64,000 nt of DNA from the NCBI RefSeq assembly GCF_025370775.1, contig NZ_JAMXEX010000012.1, positions 63,991 to 127,990 of the forward strand, in the 5' to 3' direction. How positions within the stretch are numbered: position 1 is the stretch's first letter; each line of letters begins with the position of its first letter. The translations under genes and the position numbers were made by a program. This DNA comes from Ancylothrix sp. D3o (GTDB taxonomy: Bacteria > Cyanobacteriota > Cyanobacteriia > Cyanobacteriales > Oscillatoriaceae). This document shows, piece by piece, positions 33,418-42,563 of the stretch. A model generated the notes under the pieces. It made no database searches. It worked only from the letters and a program-made list of their open reading frames with translations, and was not told where the DNA came from.

Positions 33418-36339
33418 ATGTCCAATTTTGTCCCTCTGTCTGACTCGCCAGAAAAAGCCCCAGAATTCCAACTCAACCCCTCTCACGCACATCTACCAGG
33501 GAACACCATCCGCATACGCGGAGCCAGACAGCACAATTTAAAAAACATCGACCTCGAATTACCACGCGACCGGCTGATCGTTTTCACCGGCGTTTCTGGA
33601 AGTGGTAAATCTTCCCTTGCATTTGACACAATTTTTGCCGAGGGACAACGCCGATATGTAGAATCTCTCAGCGCCTATGCTCGTCAATTTTTAGGACAAT
33701 TAGATAAACCTGATGTTGATGCCATTGAAGGGTTAAGTCCGGCAATTTCTATTGACCAAAAATCAACCTCTCATAACCCCCGTTCAACGGTGGGGACAGT
33801 CACAGAAATTTATGATTATTTTCGCTTACTTTATGGACGGGCCGGTGAGCCCCATTGTCCGATTTGTGACCGGTCAATTGCGCCGCAAACCATTGATGAA
33901 ATGTGCGACCGGATTTTAGAACTGCCAGACAAAACAAAATTTCAAATTCTCGCGCCGGTGGTAAGAGGAAAAAAAGGCACTCATAGAAAACTCATTTCTT
34001 CCCTTGCTTCCGAAGGCTTTGTGCGGGTAAGAATTGATGGCGAAGTCCGCGAACTTTCCGACAGCATCGAATTAGATAAAAATCTTTCTCATACCATAGA
34101 AATTGTAATTGATCGGCTGATCAAAAAAGAAGGCATCCAAGAACGTCTTTTCGATTCGCTTAGCACTTGTTTAAAACATTCAGAAGGAATTGTTTTAATT
34201 TTAGCAGCCGAACCGGATGCCAAAAATGAGCGAGAAATTGTTTTTTCTGAAAACTTTGCCTGTCCGGAACATGGCGCAGTTATGGAAGAACTTTCACCGC
34301 GTTTATTTTCTTTTAATTCGCCTTATGGTGCTTGCCCAAATTGTCATGGATTGGGCAGTTTGCGAACATTTTCGCCAGAATTAGTAGTGCCAGATTTGAA
34401 TGCGCCGGTGTATAGCGCCGTTGTACCTTGGGCAGAAAAAGAAGACCCTTATTATTTATCTTTACTTCACAGCGTTGGGCAAGCCTTTGGTTTTGAATTA
34501 AACACGCAATGGAAAAAATTAACCCGCGAACAACAGAAAATTTTGTTCTATGGTTCCGAAGAAGAAATTTTGATTGAAACTGAATCTCGCTACCGCAGCG
34601 GACAGGGATATATGCGCCGTTTTCCGGGGGTTATTCCTTTATTACAACGCCAGTATGATGAGACTTCTTCAGAATTACAAAAACAAAAACTTGAGCCTTA
34701 TGTTCACGAGCAACCTTGCGAAGCTTGTCATGGAAAACGCCTTAAACCAGAAGCCCTGGCGGTGCGCTTAGGAGGCTATAGAATTTTAGAGTTAAGCGGG
34801 GTTTCTATTGGCGATTGTTTGGAACGCATTCACAATTTAAAATTAAGTGACCGGCAAGCAAAGATTGCTGATTTAGTCTTGCGGGAAATTCGCGCTCGCT
34901 TGCAGTTTTTACTCGATGTTGGCTTAGATTATCTAACGCTGGATCGACCGGCTATGACGCTTTCTGGCGGCGAAGCGCAGCGCATTCGTTTGGCTACGCA
35001 AATTGGTTCAGGATTAACCGGTGTCTTGTATGTTTTAGATGAACCTAGCATTGGTTTACACCAGCGTGATAATAATCGTTTGTTGAATACATTAACGAAA
35101 TTGCGCGATTTAGGAAATACGTTAATTGTTGTCGAACATGACGAAGAAACGATTCGCGCTGCTGATTATTTAGTGGATATTGGGCCAAAAGCCGGTGTAC
35201 ATGGGGGAGAAATTATTGCCCAAGGCGATTTAGAAGCGCTTTTAACGGCAGAAAAATCTCTCACCGGAGCCTATCTTTCGGGGCGAAGTGTCATTGAAAC
35301 GCCGCCAAAACGAAGAGGTGGCAATGGCAAAAAGTTGATAATGAAAAATGCCAACCGGAATAACTTAAAAGATATTAATGTTGAAATTCCGCTGGGTAAA
35401 CTTGTCTGCGTAACGGGCGTTTCTGGGTCGGGTAAATCAACTTTAGTTAATGAATTAATGTATCCTGCTTTGCAGCATCATTTAACTAAAAAAGTGCCTT
35501 TTCCAAAAGAATTGGAAGCGATGAAAGGATTGGATGAAATTGATAAAGTGATTGTGATTGATCAGTCTCCCATCGGACGCACACCCCGGTCAAATGCTGC
35601 TACTTATACAGGAGTTTTTGATATTATTCGCGGCGTTTTTGCGGAGACAATTGAGGCAAAAGCACGGGGGTATAAACAAGGGCAATTTTCTTTTAATGTC
35701 AAGGGGGGAAGATGTGAGGCGTGCAGTGGACAAGGCATGAATGTAATTGAAATGAATTTTTTACCTGATGTTTATGTCCAGTGTGAGGTGTGTAAGGGGG
35801 CAAGATATAACCGTGAAACCTTGCAAGTTAAATATAAAAACCAGTCGATTTCCGATGTTTTAAATATGACGGTGGAGGAGGCGCTGGAAATGTTTAAAAA
35901 TATTCCGCGTGCGGCGGGCCGGTTACAAACTTTGCTTGATGTGGGGTTAGGATATATTCAACTCGGACAACCGGCACCAACGCTTTCTGGTGGAGAAGCG
36001 CAGCGGGTAAAATTAGCCACTGAATTGTCACGGCGCGCCACAGGAAAAACGCTTTATCTCATTGATGAACCGACAACTGGTTTATCGTTTTATGACGTTC
36101 ATCAGTTGTTAAATGTGTTGCAGCGTTTGGTGGATAAAGGTAATTCTATTTTGGTGATTGAGCACAATTTAGATGTGATTCGCTGCTCGGATTGGGTGAT
36201 CGATTTGGGGCCAGAAGGAGGCGATAAAGGCGGCGAAATTATTGCTTTTGGCACGCCCGAAAAAGTAGCGGAAACTCCGGGGAGTTATACGGCGCAATAT
36301 TTGAAAAAAGCTTTGCAATATTATCCGCCAAAAACTTGA
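33418..36339 (+). CDS. uvrA: Excinuclease ABC subunit A
   Basis: UvrA is the damage-sensing ATPase of nucleotide excision repair and loads UvrB. The 973-residue protein has two ABC modules: the first Walker A GVSGSGKSSLAFDT near residue 60 with FAEGQRRYVESLSAYARQFL, and the second GVSGSGKSTLVNEL near 670. Two ABC signatures LSGGEAQR are visible. The zinc modules are present (CPICDRS, CPNCHGLG, CEACHGKRLKPE, CEACSGQG with CEVCKGARY). N-terminal extension of about 25 residues compared with E. coli. The stop is followed by a strong hairpin shared with the convergent DUF1206 gene. Confidence 0.98.
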   Translation: MSNFVPLSDSPEKAPEFQLNPSHAHLPGNTIRIRGARQHNLKNIDLELPRDRLIVFTGVSGSGKSSLAFDTIFAEGQRRYVESLSAYARQFLGQLDKPDVDAIEGLSPAISIDQKSTSHNPRSTVGTVTEIYDYFRLLYGRAGEPHCPICDRSIAPQTIDEMCDRILELPDKTKFQILAPVVRGKKGTHRKLISSLASEGFVRVRIDGEVRELSDSIELDKNLSHTIEIVIDRLIKKEGIQERLFDSLSTCLKHSEGIVLILAAEPDAKNEREIVFSENFACPEHGAVMEELSPRLFSFNSPYGACPNCHGLGSLRTFSPELVVPDLNAPVYSAVVPWAEKEDPYYLSLLHSVGQAFGFELNTQWKKLTREQQKILFYGSEEEILIETESRYRSGQGYMRRFPGVIPLLQRQYDETSSELQKQKLEPYVHEQPCEACHGKRLKPEALAVRLGGYRILELSGVSIGDCLERIHNLKLSDRQAKIADLVLREIRARLQFLLDVGLDYLTLDRPAMTLSGGEAQRIRLATQIGSGLTGVLYVLDEPSIGLHQRDNNRLLNTLTKLRDLGNTLIVVEHDEETIRAADYLVDIGPKAGVHGGEIIAQGDLEALLTAEKSLTGAYLSGRSVIETPPKRRGGNGKKLIMKNANRNNLKDINVEIPLGKLVCVTGVSGSGKSTLVNELMYPALQHHLTKKVPFPKELEAMKGLDEIDKVIVIDQSPIGRTPRSNAATYTGVFDIIRGVFAETIEAKARGYKQGQFSFNVKGGRCEACSGQGMNVIEMNFLPDVYVQCEVCKGARYNRETLQVKYKNQSISDVLNMTVEEALEMFKNIPRAAGRLQTLLDVGLGYIQLGQPAPTLSGGEAQRVKLATELSRRATGKTLYLIDEPTTGLSFYDVHQLLNVLQRLVDKGNSILVIEHNLDVIRCSDWVIDLGPEGGDKGGEIIAFGTPEKVAETPGSYTAQYLKKALQYYPPKT

Positions 36340-36368
36340 ATAGATGGAGCATTGGCAGGTGGGGGGAT

Positions 36369-36415
36369 GGCAGGCAAGATGCCTGCTCCACAGTGGGGCA
36401 GGCATCTTGCCTGCC
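36369..36415. terminator. Large GGCAGGCAAGATGCC inverted repeat between uvrA and the DUF1206 gene
   Basis: Two 23-base arms (36369-36391 and 36393-36415) pair with one mismatch, then GGCTTTTTTC follows on the plus strand. It is both a good terminator and a member of the dispersed GGCAAGATG repeat family seen at 3465-3545 and 56185-56222. Confidence 0.85.
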
Positions 36416-36455
36416 GGCTTTTTTCTACCTAAGTTTTTACTCAAATTCATACTCC

Positions 36456-37262
36456 TTAAATCGCCGCCAAAATACGCCGGTATCGCGCCTCTACACCCAT
36501 ATAAATGCCATAGGAAAGTAACCCCAGGGCCACAAGTAATAAAATCCAAGGGCCATAAGGTTGTGCGGCTAAGGCTTGCAACGCACCGGCCAGTCCCCGC
36601 GCTTGATTTGGATCAGCTTGGCGAGCAGCTTGAATTAAAAACAAGCCAATCACAATAAAGTTAACTCCCCGCGCTGCTAAACCAAACCGGCCTAAACGAG
36701 TTGCCCAAGTTTCCTCAGTTTGGCTCATTTGATTTAACTTTAATTTTTGGCGGAACTTAGCTTTATAAGCTTTATAAAAATGGTAGAAACCCAGGCCAAT
36801 AATAAAAGCTCCAAAAAGTCCCACTAACCACTGCCCAAAGGGTTGAGAAAGTACCTTTGCTGTCCAATCTTGGGCCGAATTTCCACCGCTACCACCCCCT
36901 GTACCTAAGACCATTTGAAAGGCAGTTAAAGAAAGGCCGGCATAAATTAAACCGCTGATGACATAGCCAAGACGTTGTAGTAAACCTTTGGCATCTGAGC
37001 CTTTATTTTCGGGGTCTTTGATGGCTTGCACAAATCGCCATAATACATAGCCAATTAAGCCAATTCCTACTAAGGTCAGCAAAAATTTTCCGAAGGGTTG
37101 CGTAATAATTGCTTCTAAGGCACCGCGTGTATCGGTTGTTTTTCCGCCGGTACCAACTGCGGCTCTTATTGCTAGTAACCCGATGATTGCATAGACAATT
37201 CCTTTCGATGCCAATCCAAATCTGGCGAGCCGGTCTACCCACTGAGAAGATTGTTGTCGCAT
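36456..37262 (-). CDS. DUF1206 integral membrane protein
   Basis: A 268-residue membrane protein made of three copies of a two-helix unit, each starting with a cytoplasmic RLARFGLASKGIVYAIIGLLAI-type segment (residues about 11-31, 97-118 and 190-210; the third reads RLGRFGLAARGVNFIVIGLFLI). Six transmembrane helices in total. DUF1206 is a family of unknown function found across bacteria. Nothing nearby suggests a partner: uvrA is convergent and an alpha/beta hydrolase gene divergent. Confidence 0.9.
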   Translation of the reverse strand: MRQQSSQWVDRLARFGLASKGIVYAIIGLLAIRAAVGTGGKTTDTRGALEAIITQPFGKFLLTLVGIGLIGYVLWRFVQAIKDPENKGSDAKGLLQRLGYVISGLIYAGLSLTAFQMVLGTGGGSGGNSAQDWTAKVLSQPFGQWLVGLFGAFIIGLGFYHFYKAYKAKFRQKLKLNQMSQTEETWATRLGRFGLAARGVNFIVIGLFLIQAARQADPNQARGLAGALQALAAQPYGPWILLLVALGLLSYGIYMGVEARYRRILAAI

Positions 37263-37396
37263 TTTTTTATGCTAAAATGTTTTCTACTTTTTTTATACTC
37301 TTGAGAGCGGTATAATTACATCCCTCTGGGGAGTTGAATACCTCTTTCAAAAGACATAAATTTTCTCAATCTTTAGGAATATAAGCGGTAGCAATC

Positions 37397-38269
37397 ATGC
37401 AAAATTTAAACTATCCTTGGCACCATGATTACATTGTCACTAATGGTGTGAGACTGCATTATGTTACGCAGGGAGAAGGGCCCTTAATGTTAATGCTGCA
37501 CGGTTTCCCTGAGTTTTGGTATTCTTGGCGCTATCAAATCCCCGAATTTGCCAAAAATTATAAAGTTGTGGCGGTAGATTTACGCGGATATAATGACAGC
37601 GAAAAACCCAAAGAACAATCTGCTTATGTGATGGCAGAGTTTATTAAAGATGTGTTAGGAATTATCCGGGGTTTGGGTTATGAAAGTTGCGTTTTGGTGG
37701 GGCATGATTGGGGTGGTGCAATTGCTTGGTGTTTTGCATATTCTCACCCGGAAATGGTGCAAAAGTTAATTGTTTTGAATATTCCCCATCCTGTAAAGTT
37801 TGCTCAGGGTTTAATGACTCCCCAGCAATTGATGAGGAGTTCTTATATATTTTTCTTTCAGCTTCCTTTGGTGCCGGAGTTGGCAATTCAGGCTAATGAT
37901 TACCAAGCAATTGAGCGAGCGTTGCGAGGGATGGCGGTTGATAAAACGACGTTTAGTGATGAGGATATTGAGCTTTATAAAAATGCAATGGCAAAGCGTG
38001 GTGCTTTGACGGCGGCTTTAAATTATTACCGCAATGCTTTTCAGGGGTTTTTAAGTCAGAAACAATGGGGAGTTTTAGAGGTTCCTACGTTGATGATTTG
38101 GGGTGAGGATGATATTCCTTTGGGGAAAGAGTTAACTTATGGAACTGAGGCTTATGTACGGAATTTTCAGCTTCGTTATATTCCAAATTGCAGTCATTGG
38201 GTGCAGCAAGAAAAACCGGTTTTGGTGAATGAGTATATGCGGGAGTTTTTGGAAAGTATAATTGTCTAA
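37397..38269 (+). CDS. Alpha/beta hydrolase (epoxide hydrolase/haloalkane dehalogenase type)
   Basis: A 290-residue alpha/beta hydrolase with the oxyanion HGFPE at 35-39, a DLRGYNDSEKP loop at 61-71, the nucleophile D104 in GHDWGGA, the acid in WGEDDIPLG and the catalytic His in NCSHWVQ. Asp as nucleophile together with HGFPE points to epoxide hydrolases and haloacetate/haloalkane dehalogenases. Soluble and cytosolic. The natural substrate cannot be read from sequence. A short hairpin follows the stop. Confidence 0.92.
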   Translation: MQNLNYPWHHDYIVTNGVRLHYVTQGEGPLMLMLHGFPEFWYSWRYQIPEFAKNYKVVAVDLRGYNDSEKPKEQSAYVMAEFIKDVLGIIRGLGYESCVLVGHDWGGAIAWCFAYSHPEMVQKLIVLNIPHPVKFAQGLMTPQQLMRSSYIFFFQLPLVPELAIQANDYQAIERALRGMAVDKTTFSDEDIELYKNAMAKRGALTAALNYYRNAFQGFLSQKQWGVLEVPTLMIWGEDDIPLGKELTYGTEAYVRNFQLRYIPNCSHWVQQEKPVLVNEYMREFLESIIV

Positions 38270-38286
38270 GCTGGGCATTGCCCAGC
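38270..38286. terminator. Short perfect hairpin between convergent genes
   Basis: GCTGGGCA-T-TGCCCAGC, arms of 8 bp, starting at the hydrolase stop codon; shared with the convergent gene at 38294. There is no T-tract directly after it. Confidence 0.55.
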
Positions 38287-38293
38287 CTACAAT

Positions 38294-39781
38294 TTAAACC
38301 AATTCTTCAGTCACCACACGACGGATAATTTCTGTTATTTCCGCCGCCATTCTGGCATCAAGTTCTGTGGCTTCCGCATTGGCATCATTTAAACCTTTTA
38401 CCCCCCGCAAAGCCATTGCTAAAGTGCGTAATTTTGCCGGCTTTCCTTTGGCTTTTGGGCGCCGGTCAATAAACTGCACCAACGCCACATAACACATTTC
38501 TGTTTGATTGCGAGCCGAACTGCGTCCAAACCCCATTTTAGAAATAATTACCGGCGATTTTATTTCACTTGGTAAACCCAGTTTTTCCAAAGCCACATCT
38601 ACAAAGCGAGCAGATTCTAACCCCATTGCTCGAATTACAGATTCCAAACTATCCCACTGGGCGCCGGGTAAGCGCGACGCTTGCGGCAAATAAAAATGCC
38701 ATCCTAACATCGAAATCATCCGCGTTAAATCGTAAGCAGATAGCGCATTTCCTCCTTTTTCGCTGGCCGGTGCAGCCGTTAATACAACTTTTTTTAACTT
38801 CTGATCGTAGAGTTCTGGCGACTCAATAAACGCCCCTTCGCCATAGTTTCCGCGAAATACTAAGCCGGTGTTTCCTGTGATTTTCTTCAGCCAAGCTTCC
38901 AACCCCGGATAAGTTTCAAATCGCTTAAACATTGCCGCGATAGAGTTAGAAGTTCCTATTTTGTTGGCGTAGGTTACTACATCGCTGACTAAATCATAAA
39001 ATTTAAACCAAGCTCCATCCTTGGGGTCTCTCACAGCACAATTATCAACATCGCAACCAGCAAATTTACTATTAGCTTGGCTCACTAAATTTAAAATACT
39101 TATAAATTTAGTCGTACTCCAAAATTGTGTCAAAGTTAAAGATTTTTTCCCCAGCCAGCGCGACCGAAATTGACCGCCAACAAAACTACCCAAACAAACA
39201 CAAGCTTCTGTGATATCCGAATGCAAAAAACTCAGTCCGTTATCATCAATTTTTGGAAATTCCCCCACTTTAGGATAAGGAGTGTAGGTCACAGTAACCG
39301 AAGTTTTTGCCTGTGTTACTTTTTCGCCTAACGATGTTACCTCGAGGTCGTCGGGTTTTTCTTTTAGCCGCAAAGGATAACTACTAACGTCTGCTTTATA
39401 AGGCGAATTATTAATGCCGCGATCTAAAAAAGCTAATTTATAAGCATCATAGCCGGCCTCCGCTTTTAAAAAATCTTTAAATACTTGGTCGCGGGACGTT
39501 GCCACATATAACTTGAACATCGACCCCTCAAGTTTAATTAGCACTTCGGCAAAACGTTTATCAAATTTGCCGGTTTTCATACTGTCAAGATTGACTGTTT
39601 TGCAAAATTCACTAATTGCCGAATCTGTACGCGGCCCATAGCTGCCATCAATCCATCTGCCGGTGGGATATAACCCCAAATAACTTAACTGTTTTTGGAT
39701 TTGCTTAAGCAATTCTTCATCTGTTTTTAGCTTCTCCAAATCGATGACTAAATTTTTTTCAATGATATCTTCTAGCCGCAT
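38294..39781 (-). CDS. Putative SxxK serine hydrolase (beta-lactamase/PBP-like) with N-terminal peptidoglycan-binding-like domain
   Basis: A 495-residue protein that I do not recognise as a named family. Residues 23-85 read as a PG_binding_1-like domain (QLSYLGLYPTGRWIDGSYGP, TDSAISEFCK). The rest shows the landmarks of the penicillin-recognising fold: S222-T-T-K225 (SxxK), T277-S-N279 followed by SIAAMFKRF 55 residues later (position and context of the SDN motif of class A beta-lactamases), and K415-M-G417 (KTG position) in VIISKMGFGRSS. A helix NALSAYDLTRMISML before it is also as in that fold. No signal peptide is seen, which is odd for a wall enzyme. The motif set is read by eye; the fold needs a profile search. 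Alternative: an inactive relative that only binds muropeptides. Confidence 0.55.
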   Translation of the reverse strand: MRLEDIIEKNLVIDLEKLKTDEELLKQIQKQLSYLGLYPTGRWIDGSYGPRTDSAISEFCKTVNLDSMKTGKFDKRFAEVLIKLEGSMFKLYVATSRDQVFKDFLKAEAGYDAYKLAFLDRGINNSPYKADVSSYPLRLKEKPDDLEVTSLGEKVTQAKTSVTVTYTPYPKVGEFPKIDDNGLSFLHSDITEACVCLGSFVGGQFRSRWLGKKSLTLTQFWSTTKFISILNLVSQANSKFAGCDVDNCAVRDPKDGAWFKFYDLVSDVVTYANKIGTSNSIAAMFKRFETYPGLEAWLKKITGNTGLVFRGNYGEGAFIESPELYDQKLKKVVLTAAPASEKGGNALSAYDLTRMISMLGWHFYLPQASRLPGAQWDSLESVIRAMGLESARFVDVALEKLGLPSEIKSPVIISKMGFGRSSARNQTEMCYVALVQFIDRRPKAKGKPAKLRTLAMALRGVKGLNDANAEATELDARMAAEITEIIRRVVTEELV

Positions 39782-40378
39782 AATTTAAACCTCTTAAAAC
39801 CTCAAAGTTTTTCCTGTTTTTCAGCTTTTCTACTCCCTAAATAGAGCATTTTCCCAAAAAATAATAGTGAAAACGCTTCCACATCAGGTTAGCTTAGTTA
39901 ATGAAATTTAGTTAACCACCATAATATACCTCTCTGACTCAACTCTCCAAAAAAGTATAAATTCTTCAGAAATGCGATCCGCCGGTGGCCGCCATTCTCC
40001 TAGCCTTGCATTTTTAATTCAAAACCTTTAGCGTCGGCAGACAGCACTTATCCCCCAAACCTCTTTACCATTCCACACAGCCCCTCGCTTTGTTTTAAGC
40101 TTACAAACTTCAAGTTACAAGATACCTCCTTCTCAGTCAGGAATTTTCTTCAAACTTTTTTCACTCTCCTGCTGCTTTTATCCCACCAAAAATTCTACTA
40201 CCGCAAGCCCGACAGCCCAGCCCTTCATAAAAATTAACGCTTTTCCAACTTTTGACACAACTTTTCGCCCCTCAGCTTGGTCTCTGTTTGCGCTTGCTGA
40301 TTGCGTCTTAAAATCTCATCTCAACCGCTTAACTCCTAAATCATATAAAATTAAATTAGTCTCCGAGATTATTGCACT
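39782..40378. other. 600-bp intergenic region without recognisable content
   Basis: Divergent gap between the SxxK-type gene and the small membrane gene. It is AT-rich with T/C-rich runs; no open frame above 20-30 codons with a start, no hairpin of note and none of the dispersed repeats. Confidence 0.5.
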
Positions 40379-40792
40379 ATGATAAACCCTTTTGAACGCT
40401 TAAAACATCTCCCTTGGCTGTCTTTACTTCAAGTTGCTGCTATCGTCACAGCTTTTGCCTCTGTGCTTGAATTTATAATCGCATTAAGTGCCACTCAATT
40501 TGCCCCCATCCAAAGCAGCTTACGACTTTTATATAGCCCCCCTTTAGGAATCATTCTCCCCTTACTTACCGCCGCAGGAGTTGGGGCTTTATCTGTCTAT
40601 ATTTTAGAGCGTTTTTTCCGCGAAGTTTATATAGATCGTTCCAGTTTATGGGCATTAGTACCGTGTTTTGTTCTCACCGTTTTATTAAAATCTCTCTTAC
40701 CCCTTCCCAGCTTTCTCGTCGGTTTTAGTCAGCCGGAAATTGTCTCTATAATTGTCGGAATTTTTTGGAAAGGCCGGCCCTACTGGCGATAA
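40379..40792 (+). CDS. Small integral membrane protein, unknown
   Basis: A 137-residue protein with three to four hydrophobic segments (about 15-36, 52-75, 86-105 and 113-128). Between the second and third lies ERFFREVYIDRSSLWALVPC. It starts with MINPFERLKHLPWLS, a polar amphipathic stretch. Codon use and GC are like those of its neighbours. I do not recognise a family; the gene stands alone between two long gaps. A real gene seems likely from its length, continuous hydrophobic pattern and ATG at the expected place. Confidence 0.7.
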   Translation: MINPFERLKHLPWLSLLQVAAIVTAFASVLEFIIALSATQFAPIQSSLRLLYSPPLGIILPLLTAAGVGALSVYILERFFREVYIDRSSLWALVPCFVLTVLLKSLLPLPSFLVGFSQPEIVSIIVGIFWKGRPYWR

Positions 40793-41045
40793 TTATCTTC
40801 CTCTTAAAAAGTCGTCTTTAGGCATCAATTATCGCCTATACGGCTTTTTGATGATTGGCTTTTATTCCCCTTTAATAGGCTTTATAAAAACCTCGCTCTT
40901 CCATTTTTATCTAATTTAAAAAAAAATAACTTAAGCTTTTCTAGGACTAGGCAAAAAACCTCTGCTAAAATATAACTCTAAAGGCGAGAAAACTTTGGGG
41001 TGCAAAAACCTCGCCCACCATAAAACAAGTGCTAAAAAATACAAT

Positions 41046-41823
41046 ATGCAAACAGCTAAACTGCCGGCCGGCCCCCAGACTCCCCAATGGTTGCAGAAGC
41101 TAGAATGGATAATGCGCCCCCTCGAATTTATGGAAAATTGCGCTGAAGAATATGGCGAGATTTTTACCGCCCGATTCGGCCCAAAATCTACGCCTGTAGT
41201 ATTTATAAGTCACCCGGAAGCCATCAAACAAATCTTTACCACAGACCCGAAAAAATTAGATGCCGGTAAAGGAAACGGCATGAAATTAAACTTATTAAGA
41301 GAGCAATCTTTAATCAGCTTAGACGGCGAAGTTCACCAAAGTCAGCGAAAGTTATTAACTCCCCCCTTTCATGGCGAACGAATGCGAACCTATGGGCAAA
41401 TGATCAGCGAAATTACCGAACAAGAAACAAACCGCTGGCCGGCCAAAAAATCCGTTAACATTCTCCATTCCATGCAGGTTATTGCCCTCCAAGCCATTGT
41501 CCAAGCCGTCCTGGAAATAATAACTCTAGAAGCGAAAAACTTCAACAAATTCTTACAGAAAGACTGCAAATAGTCAATTCTTCTCTCAGCACAGCCGTCT
41601 TATTTTTCTCATTTTTGCAAAAAGATTTTGGCCCCCCTAACTCCTCATGCCAAATTAAAAAAATTTTGCCCAATTTGAAATGAAAATTATCCTCGCCAAA
41701 ATTTTGTCTAGCTGGCAATTAAGCTTAGCCGATGATAAACAAGAAATACCCGTTCGCCTGGGACTATTAATTGCGCCGGCTAGGGGAGTCAGAATGATTG
41801 CCAAACCCCTCACCTCAATCTAA
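41046..41823 (+). pseudogene. Decayed cytochrome P450 (CYP110-like)
   Basis: The frame from ATG 41046 (MQTAKLPAGPQTPQWLQKLE) gives a normal CYP110-like N-terminus to about 41520 (LISLDGEVHQSQRKLLTPPFHG is the helix-C motif), then runs into a stop at 41571. Another frame from about 41535 continues the family sequence (SEKLQQILTERLQIVNSS, FFSFLQKDFGPPN) to about 41680. A third piece, 41680-41823, is the very C-terminus (MKIILAKILSSWQLSL, RLGLLIAPARGVRM). The region between, including helix I, ExxR and the heme Cys motif FxxGxxxC, is gone. So one frameshift plus a large internal deletion. Product would be non-functional. Genomes of this group often carry several CYP110 copies. Confidence 0.85.
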
Positions 41824-42087
41824 ATTAATTTAAGCACAACTAAATTCCCCTTCCCCACACCCTTCTTAACTTTTAACTTTCCTCAAAACCTATTCCAGTT
41901 TCCCTTCCAAAACCGGCCACCCCTCTAAGGATAGACTCTTATTATTTCTTAATAAAAGCTAGGCGTATTGCTTAACCCTTACCTAGAAGAGATAGTCTTA
42001 TTTATATCATTAGATAGATGATACTCCCTGATTCAAATTGTTAATCTTAAAATAACAAAAACACAAAATATTCAAGGAAAAAACACT

Positions 42088-42357
42088 ATGAACCTACTTG
42101 CTTGGATCGTTTTAGGATTAATTGCCGGTGCCATCGCCAAAGCAATTTATCCTGGTGCTCAAGGCGGCGGCATACTTTCTACAATGATCTTAGGAATTGT
42201 TGGCGCCTTTATCGGCGGAACCTTAGCAACTTTTTTAGAAACCGGTGCACTCCAACTCACCGCCGCAAGTTTAAGCATTCCGGGAATTTTTATCGCCGTT
42301 TTAGGGGCACTTGTAGCCATCTGGGGCTGGTACATGATCAACCGTCGCGCCTATTAA
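42088..42357 (+). CDS. GlsB/YeaQ/YmgE-family stress-response membrane protein
   Basis: An 89-residue protein with three hydrophobic helices (about 3-22, 27-48 and 62-83) and the family's small-residue pattern IVLGLIAGAIAKAIYPG...GGGILSTMILGIVGAFIGG. YeaQ/YmgE proteins are small transglycosylase-associated or stress-induced inner-membrane proteins with unknown activity. The family assignment is firm. A good purine-rich AAGGAAAAAAC precedes the ATG. A terminator follows at 42413. Confidence 0.93.
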   Translation: MNLLAWIVLGLIAGAIAKAIYPGAQGGGILSTMILGIVGAFIGGTLATFLETGALQLTAASLSIPGIFIAVLGALVAIWGWYMINRRAY

Positions 42358-42412
42358 TTATGCCCGCTTGGTTGTGCCAAACTCAAACCTCAGCCCAATT
42401 AAATACAATTCA

Positions 42413-42446
42413 AAAAAGCCGGTTTTTCTTTAAGAACCGGCTTTTT
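42413..42446 (+). terminator. Terminator after the YeaQ-type gene
   Basis: Perfect 12-bp arms AAAAAGCCGGTT / AACCGGCTTTTT with a 10-base loop, followed by AAAG. Same A-core-T layout as at 1512-1545 and 29002-29036. Confidence 0.9.
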
Positions 42447-42563
42447 AAAGCATCTCAAATAAAATATATACCTGTTTTCATTGATATTCAGATAAACATT
42501 AAATTTCTAATCAACCAATATATTCTCCGAAAAGAGGCAATTTTTATTACTTATTCCCCATTT

